The notes: generated by a model not told the origin, from the letters alone. A DNA stretch of 64,000 bases from Corynebacterium sp. (GCA_030531005.1 JAUMTW010000001.1:62001-126000), one strand, 5' to 3'; shown: positions 25,334 through 36,500, numbered from the stretch's first letter. A program made the numbers and translations.

Positions 25334-26938
25334 TTAGGTCCAGCTTGGCAGCCACATCATCTGGTCATAGTAGGCATCAGAAATGCGGAAGCCATACATA
25401 ATTGGCGAAAAGTAGCAGAAGCACACAATTGCTACACCTAGGTAGGTGGCGACAGCAACTCCTTGCCAGGTCGCACCAGCAGGCAACCAGCGCTTATTGG
25501 CAGGTGTGCGATACTGCAGCACTTCGCCTAAGGCAAGTGCGAGCATAATGATCGTTGCCGGCACTAACGCGGTGGCGTAGAAGAAATACATCTGACGATC
25601 AAAGTTCGCTAGCCAAGGCACAAAGCCCGCCATGAATAGTACGAAGGGGAAGAGATAAGTGAAATTGCGGCGAATCACCATTGACCACAGCGCCCACAGA
25701 AGTACGGGGATAGTGAGCCACCAGATAGCCGGGGTACCAAAGAGGAAAATCATGCGGCGGCAGGTGGTATCCCCACATTCAATGCCGGTTGAGGAGTAAT
25801 AGAGGATTGGACGGCCTGCGACTAGCCACGCCCAGGGCTTGGATTCCCAGGGGTGGATATTGCCAGCAGAGTTGGTGAGTGAGGCGTGGAAGTCCAACAC
25901 TCGCTGGTGGTAGTAGAACCAGCTCGCCAAGGTATCGGGCAGGTGGTTGAGCAGGCTACCTTCGTCGATAGAACCATCGGTGGCTGCATGGCGATAGACC
26001 GCATTTTCATTGGCGAACCAAGCTCGCCAGCTCCAGACGTAGAGGGCAGCAGGCAAAATCACAATTGAGGCGAATGCTGGGAAGCAATCACGCAGCAGTG
26101 TACCGACCCAAGGCTTTTGCACCCCATAGCGACGTCGCCGTAAGGCGTCGAGTACGACGATGAGAATTCCGAAAAAAGCCATGTAATACAGGCCGGACCA
26201 CTTCACCGATAAGGCCAGGCCTAGCAGTACGCCAGCTCCAAAACGCCACCAGCGAAAACCCATGCGAGGGCCATATGGGCTAGCACTAATGGTGGCGGCG
26301 GCATTGTGCATGCGCCATTCCATTTGTTCGTTATCGCAAACAAGCATCCAAGTAGCAGCAACAATAAAGAGCACCTGGATAATATCGAGCATGCCAAAGC
26401 GTGAGGCAGTCAACAGCACACCATCAGTTAGCGCCAAAATGCCTGCGAAGGTGGCAATCGTGGTGGAGCGGCTGAGTCGGCGAGCAATTGCCATGATCAA
26501 CACGATGACAGCGGTGCCACACAGCGCGGTGACCATGCGCCAGCCCCAGGGGTTGTAGCCAAAGATCTCTATCCCGATGGCTAAGACCTGTTTGCCTAGG
26601 GGCGGGTGTACGACCAATCCGTAGCCGGGGTTGAGCTCCAGGCCACCTAGAATCGCATTCATCTGTGATTCCACCATGTCAAAGGCCTGGGGCACATAGT
26701 GCTTCTCATCGAACACTGGGGTGCCACCAGCGGTTGCCGAGGGCAATAAGAAAAGGCGCATCAAAAAAGCCAAAGCGCCGATTGTTACCGTTGATACGGT
26801 GTCGGCCCTGGTCCAGATGTGTGGGGGGTCTGGCTGTGGGGTTGCTGCAAGAGCAAAACGACCGGCCTTCTTTGCAGGGTCGGCGTCGTGTGGTTGGCCG
26901 TCGGGGCCTTCTTCCAAAGTATCTACTTGTGCGCGCAC
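25334..26938 (-). CDS. pmt: Protein O-mannosyltransferase
   Basis: Pmt transfers mannose from polyprenyl-phosphomannose to Ser/Thr of secreted proteins during Sec export. The 534-residue polytopic protein (about 11 TM helices) has the catalytic Asp-Glu in PVFDEKHYVPQAF on the first external loop, HPPLGKQVLAIGIEIFG, and a second conserved loop around NSAGNIHPWESKPW. This matches actinobacterial PMT (Rv1002c type). In M. tuberculosis and C. glutamicum it is divergent from rsmI or close to it. Here betP and a YkvI-like carrier lie between the two. Confidence 0.94.
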   Translation of the reverse strand: MRAQVDTLEEGPDGQPHDADPAKKAGRFALAATPQPDPPHIWTRADTVSTVTIGALAFLMRLFLLPSATAGGTPVFDEKHYVPQAFDMVESQMNAILGGLELNPGYGLVVHPPLGKQVLAIGIEIFGYNPWGWRMVTALCGTAVIVLIMAIARRLSRSTTIATFAGILALTDGVLLTASRFGMLDIIQVLFIVAATWMLVCDNEQMEWRMHNAAATISASPYGPRMGFRWWRFGAGVLLGLALSVKWSGLYYMAFFGILIVVLDALRRRRYGVQKPWVGTLLRDCFPAFASIVILPAALYVWSWRAWFANENAVYRHAATDGSIDEGSLLNHLPDTLASWFYYHQRVLDFHASLTNSAGNIHPWESKPWAWLVAGRPILYYSSTGIECGDTTCRRMIFLFGTPAIWWLTIPVLLWALWSMVIRRNFTYLFPFVLFMAGFVPWLANFDRQMYFFYATALVPATIIMLALALGEVLQYRTPANKRWLPAGATWQGVAVATYLGVAIVCFCYFSPIMYGFRISDAYYDQMMWLPSWT

Positions 26939-27215
26939 GAGATCATTCTAAAAGGATGGGGCCAAAGAACCTAGAATCTAGACGCGAAATGACCGTGATT
27001 GGGGTGAATTTTTCGAAAATTGTCCCCAGAAGGCGATTGTTACGATTTTGTTATATTTGGGGGCAACAGGTGATGGGAGAGCTGTGAAATTGCCAGTGTA
27101 ATTGCATATTATTCTGGAAATTCGCTGAACAACGCATGGCATAAAAACGGCGCTTTGGCTTTGTAAGCTGCGAAAAGTAGTTTACATTGCCGCAAGGCTG
27201 CACCACCATAGAAGT

Positions 27216-29009
27216 ATGACTTCAGAAGACGCAACGCAGGAAACAAACCCAGAAAGCGGCGCGGCTGAGAATCAAGAAACCGCAACCCAACAATTGGTCT
27301 CCATGTTGGAGTCCACGGAAGCGATTGATAAGGCAGCTAGCGAACCGGATGAAGCCATCGAATTAGAAGGCGAAGGCAAGAGCGTTACCGATTGGCGCGT
27401 AACCATCCCTGCCTTCGTCGTCGTTGGTGTTGTCGTGGTGTGGGGCTTAGCCTTCCAAGACAGTTTCTCTGAATTCTCCGCAGCCGCCCTTGGCTTTGTG
27501 GTGGATAACTTTGGATGGGCCTTCGTACTATTCGGCACAGTCTTTTTGGTATTCGCCATTTGGCTGGCTTGCAGTAAGTTCGGCAGCATTCCTTTAGGGC
27601 GCAATGACGAGGCCCCAGAATTTACGACTGTCAGCTGGATTGCAATGATGTTCGCCGCTGGTATGGGCATCGGCTTAATGTTCTACGGCGTGGCCGAACC
27701 CTTGAGCCACTACCGTGATGGTGTACCCGGGCGGGGAAGCCACGATGTTGACCAGGCTATGAGCTCTACGCTCCTGCACTGGACGCTACATCCTTGGGCT
27801 ATCTACGGCATCGTGGGATTGGCTATTGCTTATTCCACATTCCGCCTTGGTCGCCGTCAGCTGATTAGCTCGGCATTCGTGCCATTGATCGGCGAGAAGA
27901 ACGCGCGCGGCACCATAGGCCGCGTGATCGACGTGCTGGCAATTATCGCCACTATCTTCGGCACTGCATGTTCCCTTGGTATTGGAGCCGCCCAGGTCTC
28001 TGCAGGCTTGGATGCCGCCGGTGTTATCAAAAATCCTGGTACCGGGACTATGGTTAGCATTATCTCCATTTTGATCTTGGCGTATCTGATCTCTGCGATG
28101 TCGGGCGTTGGCAAGGGCATTCAGTATATTTCGAATGCAAATATGGCACTCGCCGCCTTGTTGGCACTCTTCGTCTTCGTCCTGGGGCCAACAGTTACCC
28201 AGCTCAACTTCGTTCCAGGTTCTGTCAGCTCCTACCTATCGAACTTCTTCGAAAACGCGGGACGCACCGCAGAATCCGCTGATGGTTCTGCTGGCGAATG
28301 GCTCTCTGGCTGGACCATCTTCTACTGGGCATGGTGGATTTCCTGGAGCCCATTCGTTGGTATGTTCCTCGCCCGCATTTCGCGTGGCCGCACCATTCGC
28401 GAATTCCTCATTGGCGTGATGCTGGTCCCTTCGGGCGTGACCGTCGTGTGGTTCTCCATCTTCGGTGGTACTGCTATTCACCTAGAGCAAAAGGGTGATT
28501 CCATCTATGGGGATGGCAGTGCGGAATACCAACTTTTCGATCTGTTGCACACGTTGCCAGGTGGCGCGATCGCTGGTTTCATTGCCGTGATCCTGCTGTG
28601 CACCTTCTTCGTGACCTCTGCTGACTCTGCATCAACCGTGATGGGTTCGATGAGTCAAAATGGTGCCGTTGATGCCAACCGCTTCGTCACCTGCGCCTGG
28701 GGTGTCTTGGTCGGTATGATCGGTATGACCATGATGGTCACTGGTGGTGAAGATGTGCTCTCTAACCTGCAAAACATCACCATTATTGCTGCTAGTCCTT
28801 TCTTGATCGTGATCATCCTGCTGATGATGGCTCTGGTGAAGGACCTGCGAAATGATGAAATTTATCTGGATTACCGTGAGCAAAAGCGCTTTGCGAGCCG
28901 CTTGGCCCGGGAGCGCCGCATTCACCTAGAACAGAAAAAGCGCGCGCTTCAAAAGCAAAACCGGCAACGCAAGCGCCGCCCAGCACCAGTTGTCGAGCAG
29001 AAGGATTAA
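27216..29009 (+). CDS. betP: Na+/glycine betaine symporter BetP (BCCT)
   Basis: BetP imports glycine betaine with two Na+ under hyperosmotic stress and senses osmolality itself. The 597 residues almost equal the 595 of C. glutamicum BetP. Twelve TM helices carry [18 protein letters not shown] (GMGIG Na+/substrate loop), [12 protein letters not shown] (first aromatic box) and [19 protein letters not shown] (second aromatic box). The N-terminus is acidic, and the C-terminus is a long basic helix ([20 protein letters not shown]...), the known K+/osmo-sensing domain. A strong terminator follows, so the gene is monocistronic. In C. glutamicum betP is MtrAB-controlled; I did not identify boxes. Confidence 0.96.
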   Translation: MTSEDATQETNPESGAAENQETATQQLVSMLESTEAIDKAASEPDEAIELEGEGKSVTDWRVTIPAFVVVGVVVVWGLAFQDSFSEFSAAALGFVVDNFGWAFVLFGTVFLVFAIWLACSKFGSIPLGRNDEAPEFTTVSWIAMMFAAGMGIGLMFYGVAEPLSHYRDGVPGRGSHDVDQAMSSTLLHWTLHPWAIYGIVGLAIAYSTFRLGRRQLISSAFVPLIGEKNARGTIGRVIDVLAIIATIFGTACSLGIGAAQVSAGLDAAGVIKNPGTGTMVSIISILILAYLISAMSGVGKGIQYISNANMALAALLALFVFVLGPTVTQLNFVPGSVSSYLSNFFENAGRTAESADGSAGEWLSGWTIFYWAWWISWSPFVGMFLARISRGRTIREFLIGVMLVPSGVTVVWFSIFGGTAIHLEQKGDSIYGDGSAEYQLFDLLHTLPGGAIAGFIAVILLCTFFVTSADSASTVMGSMSQNGAVDANRFVTCAWGVLVGMIGMTMMVTGGEDVLSNLQNITIIAASPFLIVIILLMMALVKDLRNDEIYLDYREQKRFASRLARERRIHLEQKKRALQKQNRQRKRRPAPVVEQKD

Positions 29010-29057
29010 GAATCTTCAGAGCCCGATAATTATGCCGGCTGCGCTCTAGGGCGCACG

Positions 29058-29109
29058 ATCCACCTGTTCATGCTTCCTCTGGAAGGAAGTTGCGGCAGGT
29101 GGATTTTTT
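29058..29109 (+). terminator. Terminator after betP
   Basis: Arms ATCCACCTG (29058-29066) and CAGGTGGAT (29096-29104) are followed by TTTTTC. An inner CTTCC/GGAAG hairpin extends the structure. It lies ~50 bp after the betP stop. Confidence 0.88.
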
Positions 29110-29831
29110 CATGCATGGGCTGTTGTGTCTGCAGCTGCCTTGTGGATGTAGGCTCTTCAAATCTCGGCAATGCCCCGGCGCCGTACTGAGAATCTAACCT
29201 GAACCTAGTCTGAATCTAGTGTTCGTGTACACAAATACCGAATTCTGTGAGCTGTTCGAAGTCATGGCGATGAGGGTAATTTGTCCCATCGAACGAGCGT
29301 GTTTCCCCAGGGGAAGCGGCTCAGCAACGCAGCTGCAGCTAGGTTTTAAGCCTAAGGTTTACTAAGCTAACTATGTATAGAGAATGACTCGATGGTCACC
29401 GCAGTCGCCGCTTGAACTCGCGGTGTGCCGTCCCAGATAGTGCAACACAGTGGTAATGATGCCCACTGGCACGGCTGCTATCTGCCTACCTGCACTCCAG
29501 AGAATTGGTGCCAGAGCAGGAATAGTTCTGCGTTCGTCCGTGTGCTTTCGATAGATGGAAAGTGCGCGCTGCACAACGTGGTGGGGTTGAAGCATTTTTC
29601 TTGAGATAATAGTGAAAGTTTTGGAAGAAAGGACGCGTTTTCGGGATTATTTCGCCAGGGGGCTGATACGAGCGTCACGATGTGCGCTTCTACGTTGGCG
29701 CATGCATGCGCTCACAATCAACCATGGTTATCTCTTTCCTATAGGTTCTTCGCCCTGCTGGGGCACAGCATTTCGTGGGCCACAAGGGGAGATTTGATTC
29801 TGGTGGGAAATCCCAAACGTTGTATGACATT
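29110..29831. other. 720-bp gap with no recognised gene
   Basis: Short overlapping frames on both strands (for example minus 29371-29595) show no family motif. The gap must contain the promoter of the YkvI-like gene. A decayed gene cannot be excluded. Confidence 0.35.
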
Positions 29832-31343
29832 ATGTTCAAAAAAACGTTGCAGACTGCAATGGCTTTCGTCGGTATCGTTATCGGTGCCGGCTTCGCCACT
29901 GGCCAGGAAGTACTGCAGTACTTTGTCTCCTATGGGCGCATCGGCATCCTCGGAGCCTTGATCGCTGGCATAATCATGGCCACAGTAGGTCTGGCAGCAA
30001 TTCAGCTGGGAAGTTACTTCCTGGCTAATGATCACGGCACTGTGCTGCGCCGCATTTCACATCCAGTAGTCGCCCGTATCCTTGATATCGGTGTGATTAT
30101 TACTTTGTTCTGCACCGGTTTTGTGATGTTCGCTGGTGCCGGCTCTAACATGGAACAGCAATTCGGGTGGAACACCGCTTGGGGTGCCCTGCTCATGCTG
30201 GTGATGGTCTTAGTCGCTGGTTTGCTCGATGTAGATCGCTTGACCACCGTGATTGGTGCGCTCACTCCGGTCATTGTGGTGTTTGTGCTGTTGGCTATTT
30301 TCTACGTTATTGCCACCACTGATGGCATGACCGATGGCATGCAAGATGCGGCTATGTCTGTTGAAAGCCCCACCCCAAGCTGGTGGCTGTCTGCTCTCAA
30401 CTATGTGGGTCTGACCTTGATGATGGGCGTTTCGATGTCCATGATCATTGGTGGCAATAATATTGATCCCCGCCCAGCTGGCTACGGTGGACTTATGGGT
30501 GGTTTGATCTTTGGCGTGCTCATGGTGCTGACGACCTATGGCTTGTACCTTGATTCCGAATCCGTGGCGCAAGATGATGTTCCAATGCTCAGTATCGTTA
30601 CTAGCATCAACTCGTCCTTAGGTCTGGTCATGTCCATCGTCATCATCGGCATGATCTTCAACACTGCGATTGCTATGTTCTACGCTTTCGGTAAGCGCGT
30701 GTCAGTGAAGAAGCCAGAGCGTTTCTACCAAGTCTTCGCGGTGGCTTGTATTGCCGGTTTTGGTTGCTCCTTCTTAGGATTCCGTACCCTGGTCGGTTTG
30801 GTATATCCAATCTTGGGTTATATGGGCATCTTGTTGATCGTCGTTGTTGCTAGTGCATGGTTTATGAGTATCCGCCGTATCCGCGAAGAGCAGGAGCGCC
30901 GCGAAAAGATTCATGTGTTGGTCCGCCGCAAGCTGGATCCAGGTATGCGCTTTAGCTCTAAGCAGGAGCGCTTGCTGGAACGCTATGCCGAGGAGTCCAA
31001 TCTGGACTCTGAGCAGCTGACTGCTGCATTGGAAGAAGAAATCGATGCCGAGATGCTTGCCGATGTCGAAGCAAATGCTGATACGGCTGCCTCTGAGGCT
31101 GCAGTCGCTGCTGTTGCTGCGAGTGCGACTGCGGCAACAGCTACTGGTTCTTCGGACGATGCTGCAGCGTCGGCTGTGGAAGTAGAGCATGAAGATCGGT
31201 TGGTGAGCGCTGGTGAGCCTTTGACCTTGCCAGAGCATGCACAGCCAAAGGAGCTCGAAGATCTTTCCACGATCTCCGATCCAGCAGATGAAGACACAAA
31301 AGACGCTGATCCTGATGACGCCGAGGATTCCGTGCAAAAATAA
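29832..31343 (+). CDS. YkvI-family membrane carrier with long acidic tail
   Basis: The ATG at 29832 gives MFKKTLQTAMAFVGIVIGAGFATGQE, the typical start of the YkvI family (APC-fold carriers related to branched-chain amino-acid or other permeases); upstream frame is discarded. About ten TM helices end near residue 355. A charged cytoplasmic tail of ~145 residues follows, with a basic helix then an Ala/Glu/Asp-rich part (ADTAASEAAVAAVAASATAA). The substrate is unknown. It sits between betP and rsmI, behind its own ~720-bp upstream gap. The length of the acidic tail is unusual and may be regulatory. Confidence 0.72.
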   Translation: MFKKTLQTAMAFVGIVIGAGFATGQEVLQYFVSYGRIGILGALIAGIIMATVGLAAIQLGSYFLANDHGTVLRRISHPVVARILDIGVIITLFCTGFVMFAGAGSNMEQQFGWNTAWGALLMLVMVLVAGLLDVDRLTTVIGALTPVIVVFVLLAIFYVIATTDGMTDGMQDAAMSVESPTPSWWLSALNYVGLTLMMGVSMSMIIGGNNIDPRPAGYGGLMGGLIFGVLMVLTTYGLYLDSESVAQDDVPMLSIVTSINSSLGLVMSIVIIGMIFNTAIAMFYAFGKRVSVKKPERFYQVFAVACIAGFGCSFLGFRTLVGLVYPILGYMGILLIVVVASAWFMSIRRIREEQERREKIHVLVRRKLDPGMRFSSKQERLLERYAEESNLDSEQLTAALEEEIDAEMLADVEANADTAASEAAVAAVAASATAATATGSSDDAAASAVEVEHEDRLVSAGEPLTLPEHAQPKELEDLSTISDPADEDTKDADPDDAEDSVQK

Positions 31344-31381
31344 GCAGTTGTAGCTGCGATCAGGAGTCTTTCGTATTCTTG

Positions 31382-31414
31382 CTACCCCACACCACAACTT
31401 TTGGTGTGGGGTAG
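31382..31414 (+). terminator. Strong hairpin after the YkvI-like gene
   Basis: Perfect 12-bp arms CTACCCCACACC (31382-31393) and GGTGTGGGGTAG (31403-31414) enclose a 9-nt loop. No proper T-run follows, so it may be a weak terminator or an mRNA-stabilising 3' structure. Confidence 0.6.
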
Positions 31415-31621
31415 TGGTGTATTCCTCCTCCGCTGGTTCTAGCGAAACTTAGCGCGAGCCCCTAGTGAAATTCCCTAGCGCAAGGCCCAGCTTCGAAGGC
31501 TGTCCACTACCTCAGGTAACCTACCAGGTAACCTACAATGAATAACCCCATAATTACTGCCGGGCTGCGTATGGGAAATTGGAACAACCATCGCGACTCC
31601 ACCAGAAAACCAAAGGACGCC

Positions 31622-32482
31622 ATGACCTATCTCAATGATGCTACAGCTGCCTACCCGTTGCACGTGGGTATCACCTTGGCTGCCACTCCAATCGGCAATC
31701 TTGGAGATGCCAGCCCACGCCTGTGCACAGCAATTGCCCAAGCCGATGTCATCGCGGCTGAAGATACCCGCAAGACCCGGCAGCTCGCCCAATCCTTAGG
31801 CATTGAGATTCAGGGACGGGTGCTGTCGAATTTCGAGCACAATGAGCAAGAACGAGTAGCAACACTCATCGAGCTTGCCCGCCACCAGCGGGTGCTTGTG
31901 GTCAGCGATGCCGGTATGCCTGTGATCTCGGATCCGGGCTTCCCGCTGGTGAAGGCTGCGCGTGTGGCAGGAGTAGCCTTGACCTGCATACCTGGGGCTT
32001 CTGCGGTGACCACCGCTTTGGCAATATCCGGTCTTGCTGGGGATCGTTTTGCCTTTGATGGTTTTGTACCGCGCAAAGCTCAGGCGCGCAAAGCATGGCT
32101 AGGGGAACTGAGCAGTGAGCCGCGCGCAGTATGCGCCTTTGAATCCCCACACCGCGTGGTACAAACACTCAACGATGCCCGGGAGGTTTTAGGCGAGCAG
32201 CGCGAAGTTGCAGTCGCGCGGGAACTGACCAAGAAATTCGAAGAAGTCTTCGTCGGCACCTTAGCCCAAGCGTGCACTTGGGCAGCAGATGGAGTGCGTG
32301 GAGAAATCGTACTGGTTTTTTCTCCAGCAACACCGAAGAAATTGAATGCCGCGAATGCCTTGCCAGAAGTACAAGCATTGGTGGATTCTGGTGTGCGCAC
32401 TAAAGATGCTTGCAAACAGATAGCCGCGAAGTATGATCTTTCCGCCAAAGAGCTTTATGCCGGCATGCTTGAAGCTCGGTGA
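31622..32482 (+). CDS. rsmI: 16S rRNA (cytidine-1402-2'-O)-methyltransferase
   Basis: RsmI methylates the 2'-O of C1402 in 16S rRNA using S-adenosylmethionine. The 286-residue protein has [57 protein letters not shown] and ESPHRV, all family hallmarks of this tetrapyrrole-methylase-like fold. ATG 31622 follows AAAGGACG and gives the expected length; an upstream in-frame ATG (31538) adds an unconserved lead. It precedes metG by 19 bp, an order conserved in actinobacteria. Confidence 0.96.
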   Translation: MTYLNDATAAYPLHVGITLAATPIGNLGDASPRLCTAIAQADVIAAEDTRKTRQLAQSLGIEIQGRVLSNFEHNEQERVATLIELARHQRVLVVSDAGMPVISDPGFPLVKAARVAGVALTCIPGASAVTTALAISGLAGDRFAFDGFVPRKAQARKAWLGELSSEPRAVCAFESPHRVVQTLNDAREVLGEQREVAVARELTKKFEEVFVGTLAQACTWAADGVRGEIVLVFSPATPKKLNAANALPEVQALVDSGVRTKDACKQIAAKYDLSAKELYAGMLEAR

Positions 32483-32501
32483 ATATATTAAGGTAGACAT
32501 C

Positions 32502-34331
32502 ATGACGAAAAATGTGCTTGTTTCCGTAGCTTGGCCTTACGCCAATGGCCCCCGCCATATTGGACATGTTGCCGGGTTCGGAGTTCCCTCGGATGTCTTT
32601 GCCCGCTACCAGCGCATGGTCGGGGCAAATGTCTTAATGATCTCCGGAACGGATGAGCACGGCACCCCACTGCTGGTACAAGCAGATAAAGAAGGTGTCA
32701 GCGTTGCGGATCTTGCCGACCGGTATAACCGCCAAATCGTTGAGGACTTGGCAGGTTTGGGACTGTCGTATGACCTGTTTACTCGTACCACCACTCGCAA
32801 CCACTATGCGGTAGTACAGGAGTTGTTTAAGGGGCTGTACGAAAACGGCTATATGGTTAAAGAGACCACCATGGGTGCGATATCTCCTTCGACCGGCCGC
32901 ACCCTGCCTGACCGTTATATTGAAGGCACCTGCCCAATTTGTGGGGCGAGTGGCGCTCGTGGCGACCAGTGCGATAACTGCGGTAACCAGTTGGATCCCG
33001 CAGACCTGATCGATCCCGTCTCCAAGATCAATGGCGAGACTCCGAAGTTCGTTGAAACCGAGCACTTCCTCTTAGACCTACCTGCTTTGGCTGATGCGCT
33101 GGCGGCTTGGTTAGAACAGTGCCAGGACTGGCGACCAAATGTGTTGAAGTTTTCGTTGAACCTACTCAAAGATATTCGCCCACGTGCGATGACCCGTGAT
33201 ATTGACTGGGGCATTCCAGTGCCAGTGGAGGGTTGGGAGGACAATCCTTCCAAGAAGCTCTACGTATGGTTCGATGCAGTGGTTGGCTACTTGTCTGCCT
33301 CCATTGAGTGGGCATATCGTAGCGGCAACCCGGATGCTTGGAAGCAGTGGTGGACTAACCCACAAGCAGTCAGCTACTACTTTATGGGCAAGGACAACAT
33401 CACCTTCCATTCCCAGATTTGGCCAGCAGAACTCTTGGGCTATCAGGGGAAGGGAGGCAAGGGCGGTAACGAGCATGCCTTAGGTCAACTTCAGCTGCCA
33501 ACCGAAGTGGTTTCCTCGGAGTTCCTTACCATGTCTGGTTCGAAGTTCTCCTCCTCGAAGGGCGTTGTTATCTACGTCAAGGACTTCCTGAAAGAATTCG
33601 GTCCCGATCCGCTGCGTTACTTCATCGCGGTTGCCGGGCCAGAAAATAATGACACCGACTTCACCTGGGATGAGTTCGTCCGTCGCGTCAATAATGAGCT
33701 AGCTAATGGCTGGGGCAATTTGGTCAATCGCGCAGTATCTATGGCACACAAAAATTTCGGTGCCGTCCCTCAGCCAGGTGAATTGAATGCTAGTGATACA
33801 GCCTTGCTGGATCTGGTTAACCAAAGCTTTGACATCGTCGGTGAGGCTTTGGAGCACTCGCGCTTTAAGGCTGGCATTACTCAAGCCATGCACGTCGTTG
33901 GGGAGGCGAATGCCTATATTGCAGAGCATGAACCATGGAAACTAGCGAAAGATCCAGAGCAGCAAGAACGCCTGGCAACGGTGCTATGGACCGCCCTGCA
34001 GGCTATCTCGGACATTAACGTTATGCTTACCCCATTCTTGCCACACATTGCCCAGCAAGTCCATGAGACTTTAGGTCGTGATGGCATCTGGGCGGCATCT
34101 CCAGACATTCACGAAGTTACCGATGATATTCCAGTTGAACTCGTTGGTGCGGGCCTGCCACAAGAAGGCAAGTCCTATGCCATCATCACCGGTGAGTACA
34201 GCACCCAGCAGGCGCGCTGGGAACGCATTGATGTTGAGCCTGGCGTTGAATTGCAAAAACCAAAGCCACTGGTAGCTAAGTTGGACCCGAAGTTGGGTGA
34301 AACCGGCCCAGAATGGGCACCGGTGCAATAA
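32502..34331 (+). CDS. metG: Methionyl-tRNA synthetase
   Basis: MetRS charges initiator and elongator tRNA-Met. The 609-residue protein has the class I signature ([14 protein letters not shown]), a single zinc knuckle ([17 protein letters not shown]) and the KMSKS-like loop as [11 protein letters not shown]. An anticodon-binding helical domain lies at the C-terminus, and there is no extra tRNA-binding domain. The ATG at 32502 follows AAGGTAG. It lies in an rsmI-metG-tatD operon, with tatD starting immediately after the stop. Confidence 0.97.
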   Translation: MTKNVLVSVAWPYANGPRHIGHVAGFGVPSDVFARYQRMVGANVLMISGTDEHGTPLLVQADKEGVSVADLADRYNRQIVEDLAGLGLSYDLFTRTTTRNHYAVVQELFKGLYENGYMVKETTMGAISPSTGRTLPDRYIEGTCPICGASGARGDQCDNCGNQLDPADLIDPVSKINGETPKFVETEHFLLDLPALADALAAWLEQCQDWRPNVLKFSLNLLKDIRPRAMTRDIDWGIPVPVEGWEDNPSKKLYVWFDAVVGYLSASIEWAYRSGNPDAWKQWWTNPQAVSYYFMGKDNITFHSQIWPAELLGYQGKGGKGGNEHALGQLQLPTEVVSSEFLTMSGSKFSSSKGVVIYVKDFLKEFGPDPLRYFIAVAGPENNDTDFTWDEFVRRVNNELANGWGNLVNRAVSMAHKNFGAVPQPGELNASDTALLDLVNQSFDIVGEALEHSRFKAGITQAMHVVGEANAYIAEHEPWKLAKDPEQQERLATVLWTALQAISDINVMLTPFLPHIAQQVHETLGRDGIWAASPDIHEVTDDIPVELVGAGLPQEGKSYAIITGEYSTQQARWERIDVEPGVELQKPKPLVAKLDPKLGETGPEWAPVQ

Positions 34332-35180
34332 ATGGGCAAAAAGCAGCGTCCAACTCCAACGCCTCTCGTGGGTACGCATGGGATTATCGATGCCCATACT
34401 CATGTAACTTCTTGTTCGGCACCAGCGGTTGAGGTGATCACCCGTGCTTGGGAGGCAGGCCTCGTAGGAATGGTGACTGTTGGTGATGGTTTGGCAGAAG
34501 CGCAGGCAGCATTAGACGTTGCCCAAACGTATGAGGGTGTTTATGCTGCCTGTGCCATTCACCCGACGAAGGCGCATACCTTGGATGAGGCAGCCAAGCG
34601 CAAACTAGAAGTATTAGCAGCTGATCCCAAGTGCGTTGCCATCGGTGAGACGGGACTCGATACCTATTGGATTGCTCAAGATCCAGATAACACCGCAAGC
34701 CTAGAGATCCAGCAGGACGCCCTCGCTTGGCATAATGAACTCGCCATTGCAGTGAATAAGCCGCTGATGATCCACAACCGAGAAGCAGATGCGGAACTCC
34801 TTGGCGCGCTGGACTCGTTGCCGCAGCCGCCTGCCGTCATTTTGCACTGCTTTTCCTCGCCCAAGGATGTTGCGCAGGAAGCCATTGCGCGTGGCTACTA
34901 CTTGAGCTTCTCTGGGAATGCAACATTCAAGCGCAATGATTATTTACGCGAGATTGCAGCAACGATGCCCCCAGAACTCCTGCTCATTGAAACAGATGCT
35001 CCTTATATGACTCCAGAGCCTTTTCGAGGGGCACGCAATGAGCCTGCTTTTATTGGGCACACTGCCGCGGTGTTAGCCGCGCAGCGGGGGATGGCATTAG
35101 CGGATTTTATCCAACTGACACGACGGAACTTTGAGCGCGTGTACGGGGTCGACCTGACCACGGCAAGCTCGGATCGATAG
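34332..35180 (+). CDS. tatD: TatD-family metal-dependent deoxyribonuclease
   Basis: TatD is a cytosolic metal-dependent DNase/hydrolase of the amidohydrolase fold. The 282-residue protein shows IIDAHTHV (metal-binding His pair), AIGETGLDTYW, MIHNREADAEL, ILHCFSSPKDVA and LLIETDAPYMTPEPFRG. The ATG follows the metG TAA directly with no gap. The last 74 bp overlap the 3' end of the convergent acyltransferase gene. In actinobacteria the order metG-tatD-rpf-ksgA-ispE is typical; here rpf lies 12 kb away, because the choline module and other genes intervene. Confidence 0.95.
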   Translation: MGKKQRPTPTPLVGTHGIIDAHTHVTSCSAPAVEVITRAWEAGLVGMVTVGDGLAEAQAALDVAQTYEGVYAACAIHPTKAHTLDEAAKRKLEVLAADPKCVAIGETGLDTYWIAQDPDNTASLEIQQDALAWHNELAIAVNKPLMIHNREADAELLGALDSLPQPPAVILHCFSSPKDVAQEAIARGYYLSFSGNATFKRNDYLREIAATMPPELLLIETDAPYMTPEPFRGARNEPAFIGHTAAVLAAQRGMALADFIQLTRRNFERVYGVDLTTASSDR

Positions 35181-36327
35181 TCTTACCGACCACTGGCAAG
35201 TACTTCAGCCGTTCAAAGAACCAGCCCGCAAACAAACACAGGCTCATGCCGTAGATGATGCAACCCCACATGACCAAGTGGGAGGCATCTTCGAGTTGCT
35301 GTTGGATACCGAGTTGATTCATGATCAACTTAAACCCAAATGCCAACATAATCATATGGCCGATATAAATCACTAAGGTGTTGCGTCCAAAATAAGTAAA
35401 GAAGCGTGCCAGCAGCGGAATCTGGGCAATTAACGAGCAGACTAGGATCGCAAAGGGGAGGGCGCCAAACACGCGAATACCGCCTAAGACCTGGTGGACA
35501 GTAGGCCCCGTGACATCCCAGCCGGCAGCGACGAGCTTGGAAGTTACCCAGTTCACCTCCTCAAAAAGGCGTTGCACGCCTAAAAACAGCAGGAAGGTGC
35601 CCAGCCACAAATACCACTTATTAATGCGCGTCGCCCACATAAGGACTGCCGGGCGGAAGAACACACCTACGCAGTAAACCGGCAAGAAAAGCATGATCTT
35701 GGAAAGATCGAATTCCAGGCTCATCGTGAGGAAGAGATAGGGCAAGAAGGAAGCTGCAAAGGAAAGTCGATCTGGTAAAAAGCGGGTAAGCCACAAAAAG
35801 ACCACAAACACACTCAGTGAGTGCAAGAACCACATGGAGCCAGTGCCTTCTAGAACCTGCTTGATGATCATTCTCAGGTTTGGAATCTCGCCGACTGCAA
35901 TACGACCGGAGATTAATTCCAAGGGGGACCACACCAAATAGGGGATTAGCAGATAGCGCAGACGCTTATTCCAGAGTTCCATGAGATTAAACGCGCGTAC
36001 TTTATACGCGAAGAGACCGGAAACGATAAAAAAGAGTGGCATGCGTACAGGACCAAGCCAGCGATTGATTTCTGTAGCAATGCTGCCCGTGGTTCCCGGC
36101 ACCAAGAGCACTACGTGCAAAAAGCACACACCAAGGATGGAGATGCCTTTAGCAACATCGGGCCAAAGAATGCGGACCTTCGGGGTGGCGGTAGGCACGG
36201 AACTCCTTATTGCGCGGCGGGGAAAAGGATCAAGCACTACTGGGCCTTCGAATTGGCGGGTGGTAGAGGCAATGTCCAGGGTTTTGTCAGTGATTGTTAA
36301 GTTACTCCCCGCTGGCAGGTGGCGCAA
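35107..36327 (-). CDS. Acyltransferase-3-type membrane protein
   Basis: The 406-residue protein has about ten TM helices, and a hydrophilic N-terminus (1-50) leads into WPDVAKGISILGVCFLHVVLL, the family's first helix with its characteristic His. RMPLFFIVSGLFAYK is another acyltransferase-3/OpgC-type hallmark. Such enzymes move acyl groups onto glycans, lipids or peptidoglycan from the cytoplasmic side. The substrate is unknown; arabinogalactan or other envelope glycan decoration is possible. Its C-terminal codons overlap tatD by 74 bp on the opposite strand. Confidence 0.82.
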   Translation of the reverse strand: MRHLPAGSNLTITDKTLDIASTTRQFEGPVVLDPFPRRAIRSSVPTATPKVRILWPDVAKGISILGVCFLHVVLLVPGTTGSIATEINRWLGPVRMPLFFIVSGLFAYKVRAFNLMELWNKRLRYLLIPYLVWSPLELISGRIAVGEIPNLRMIIKQVLEGTGSMWFLHSLSVFVVFLWLTRFLPDRLSFAASFLPYLFLTMSLEFDLSKIMLFLPVYCVGVFFRPAVLMWATRINKWYLWLGTFLLFLGVQRLFEEVNWVTSKLVAAGWDVTGPTVHQVLGGIRVFGALPFAILVCSLIAQIPLLARFFTYFGRNTLVIYIGHMIMLAFGFKLIMNQLGIQQQLEDASHLVMWGCIIYGMSLCLFAGWFFERLKYLPVVGKTIDPSLPWSGRPRTRAQSSVVSVG

Positions 36328-36400
36328 TATACCCCAGGCTCACTCTGAGGGAACTATCAAGTTGCCCTCGCAGTATTTTTGGGCTGGCTCGTCCATGCAC

Positions 36401-36443
36401 AAAGCCGGTAAGGAATGCGATAGAAATCGCAAAACTTACCGGC
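36401..36443 (-). terminator. Terminator after betA
   Basis: GCCGGTAAG (36404-36412) pairs with CTTACCGGC (36435-36443), with an inner GCGAT-TTCT-ATCGC hairpin. The minus strand continues TTTGTGC. It lies ~60 bp beyond the betA stop. Confidence 0.75.
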
Positions 36444-36500
36444 CATAATTACCTCACAGGCACTTGTACTAGCTACCGGGAGTAGCGCATAGGCTGTTGC

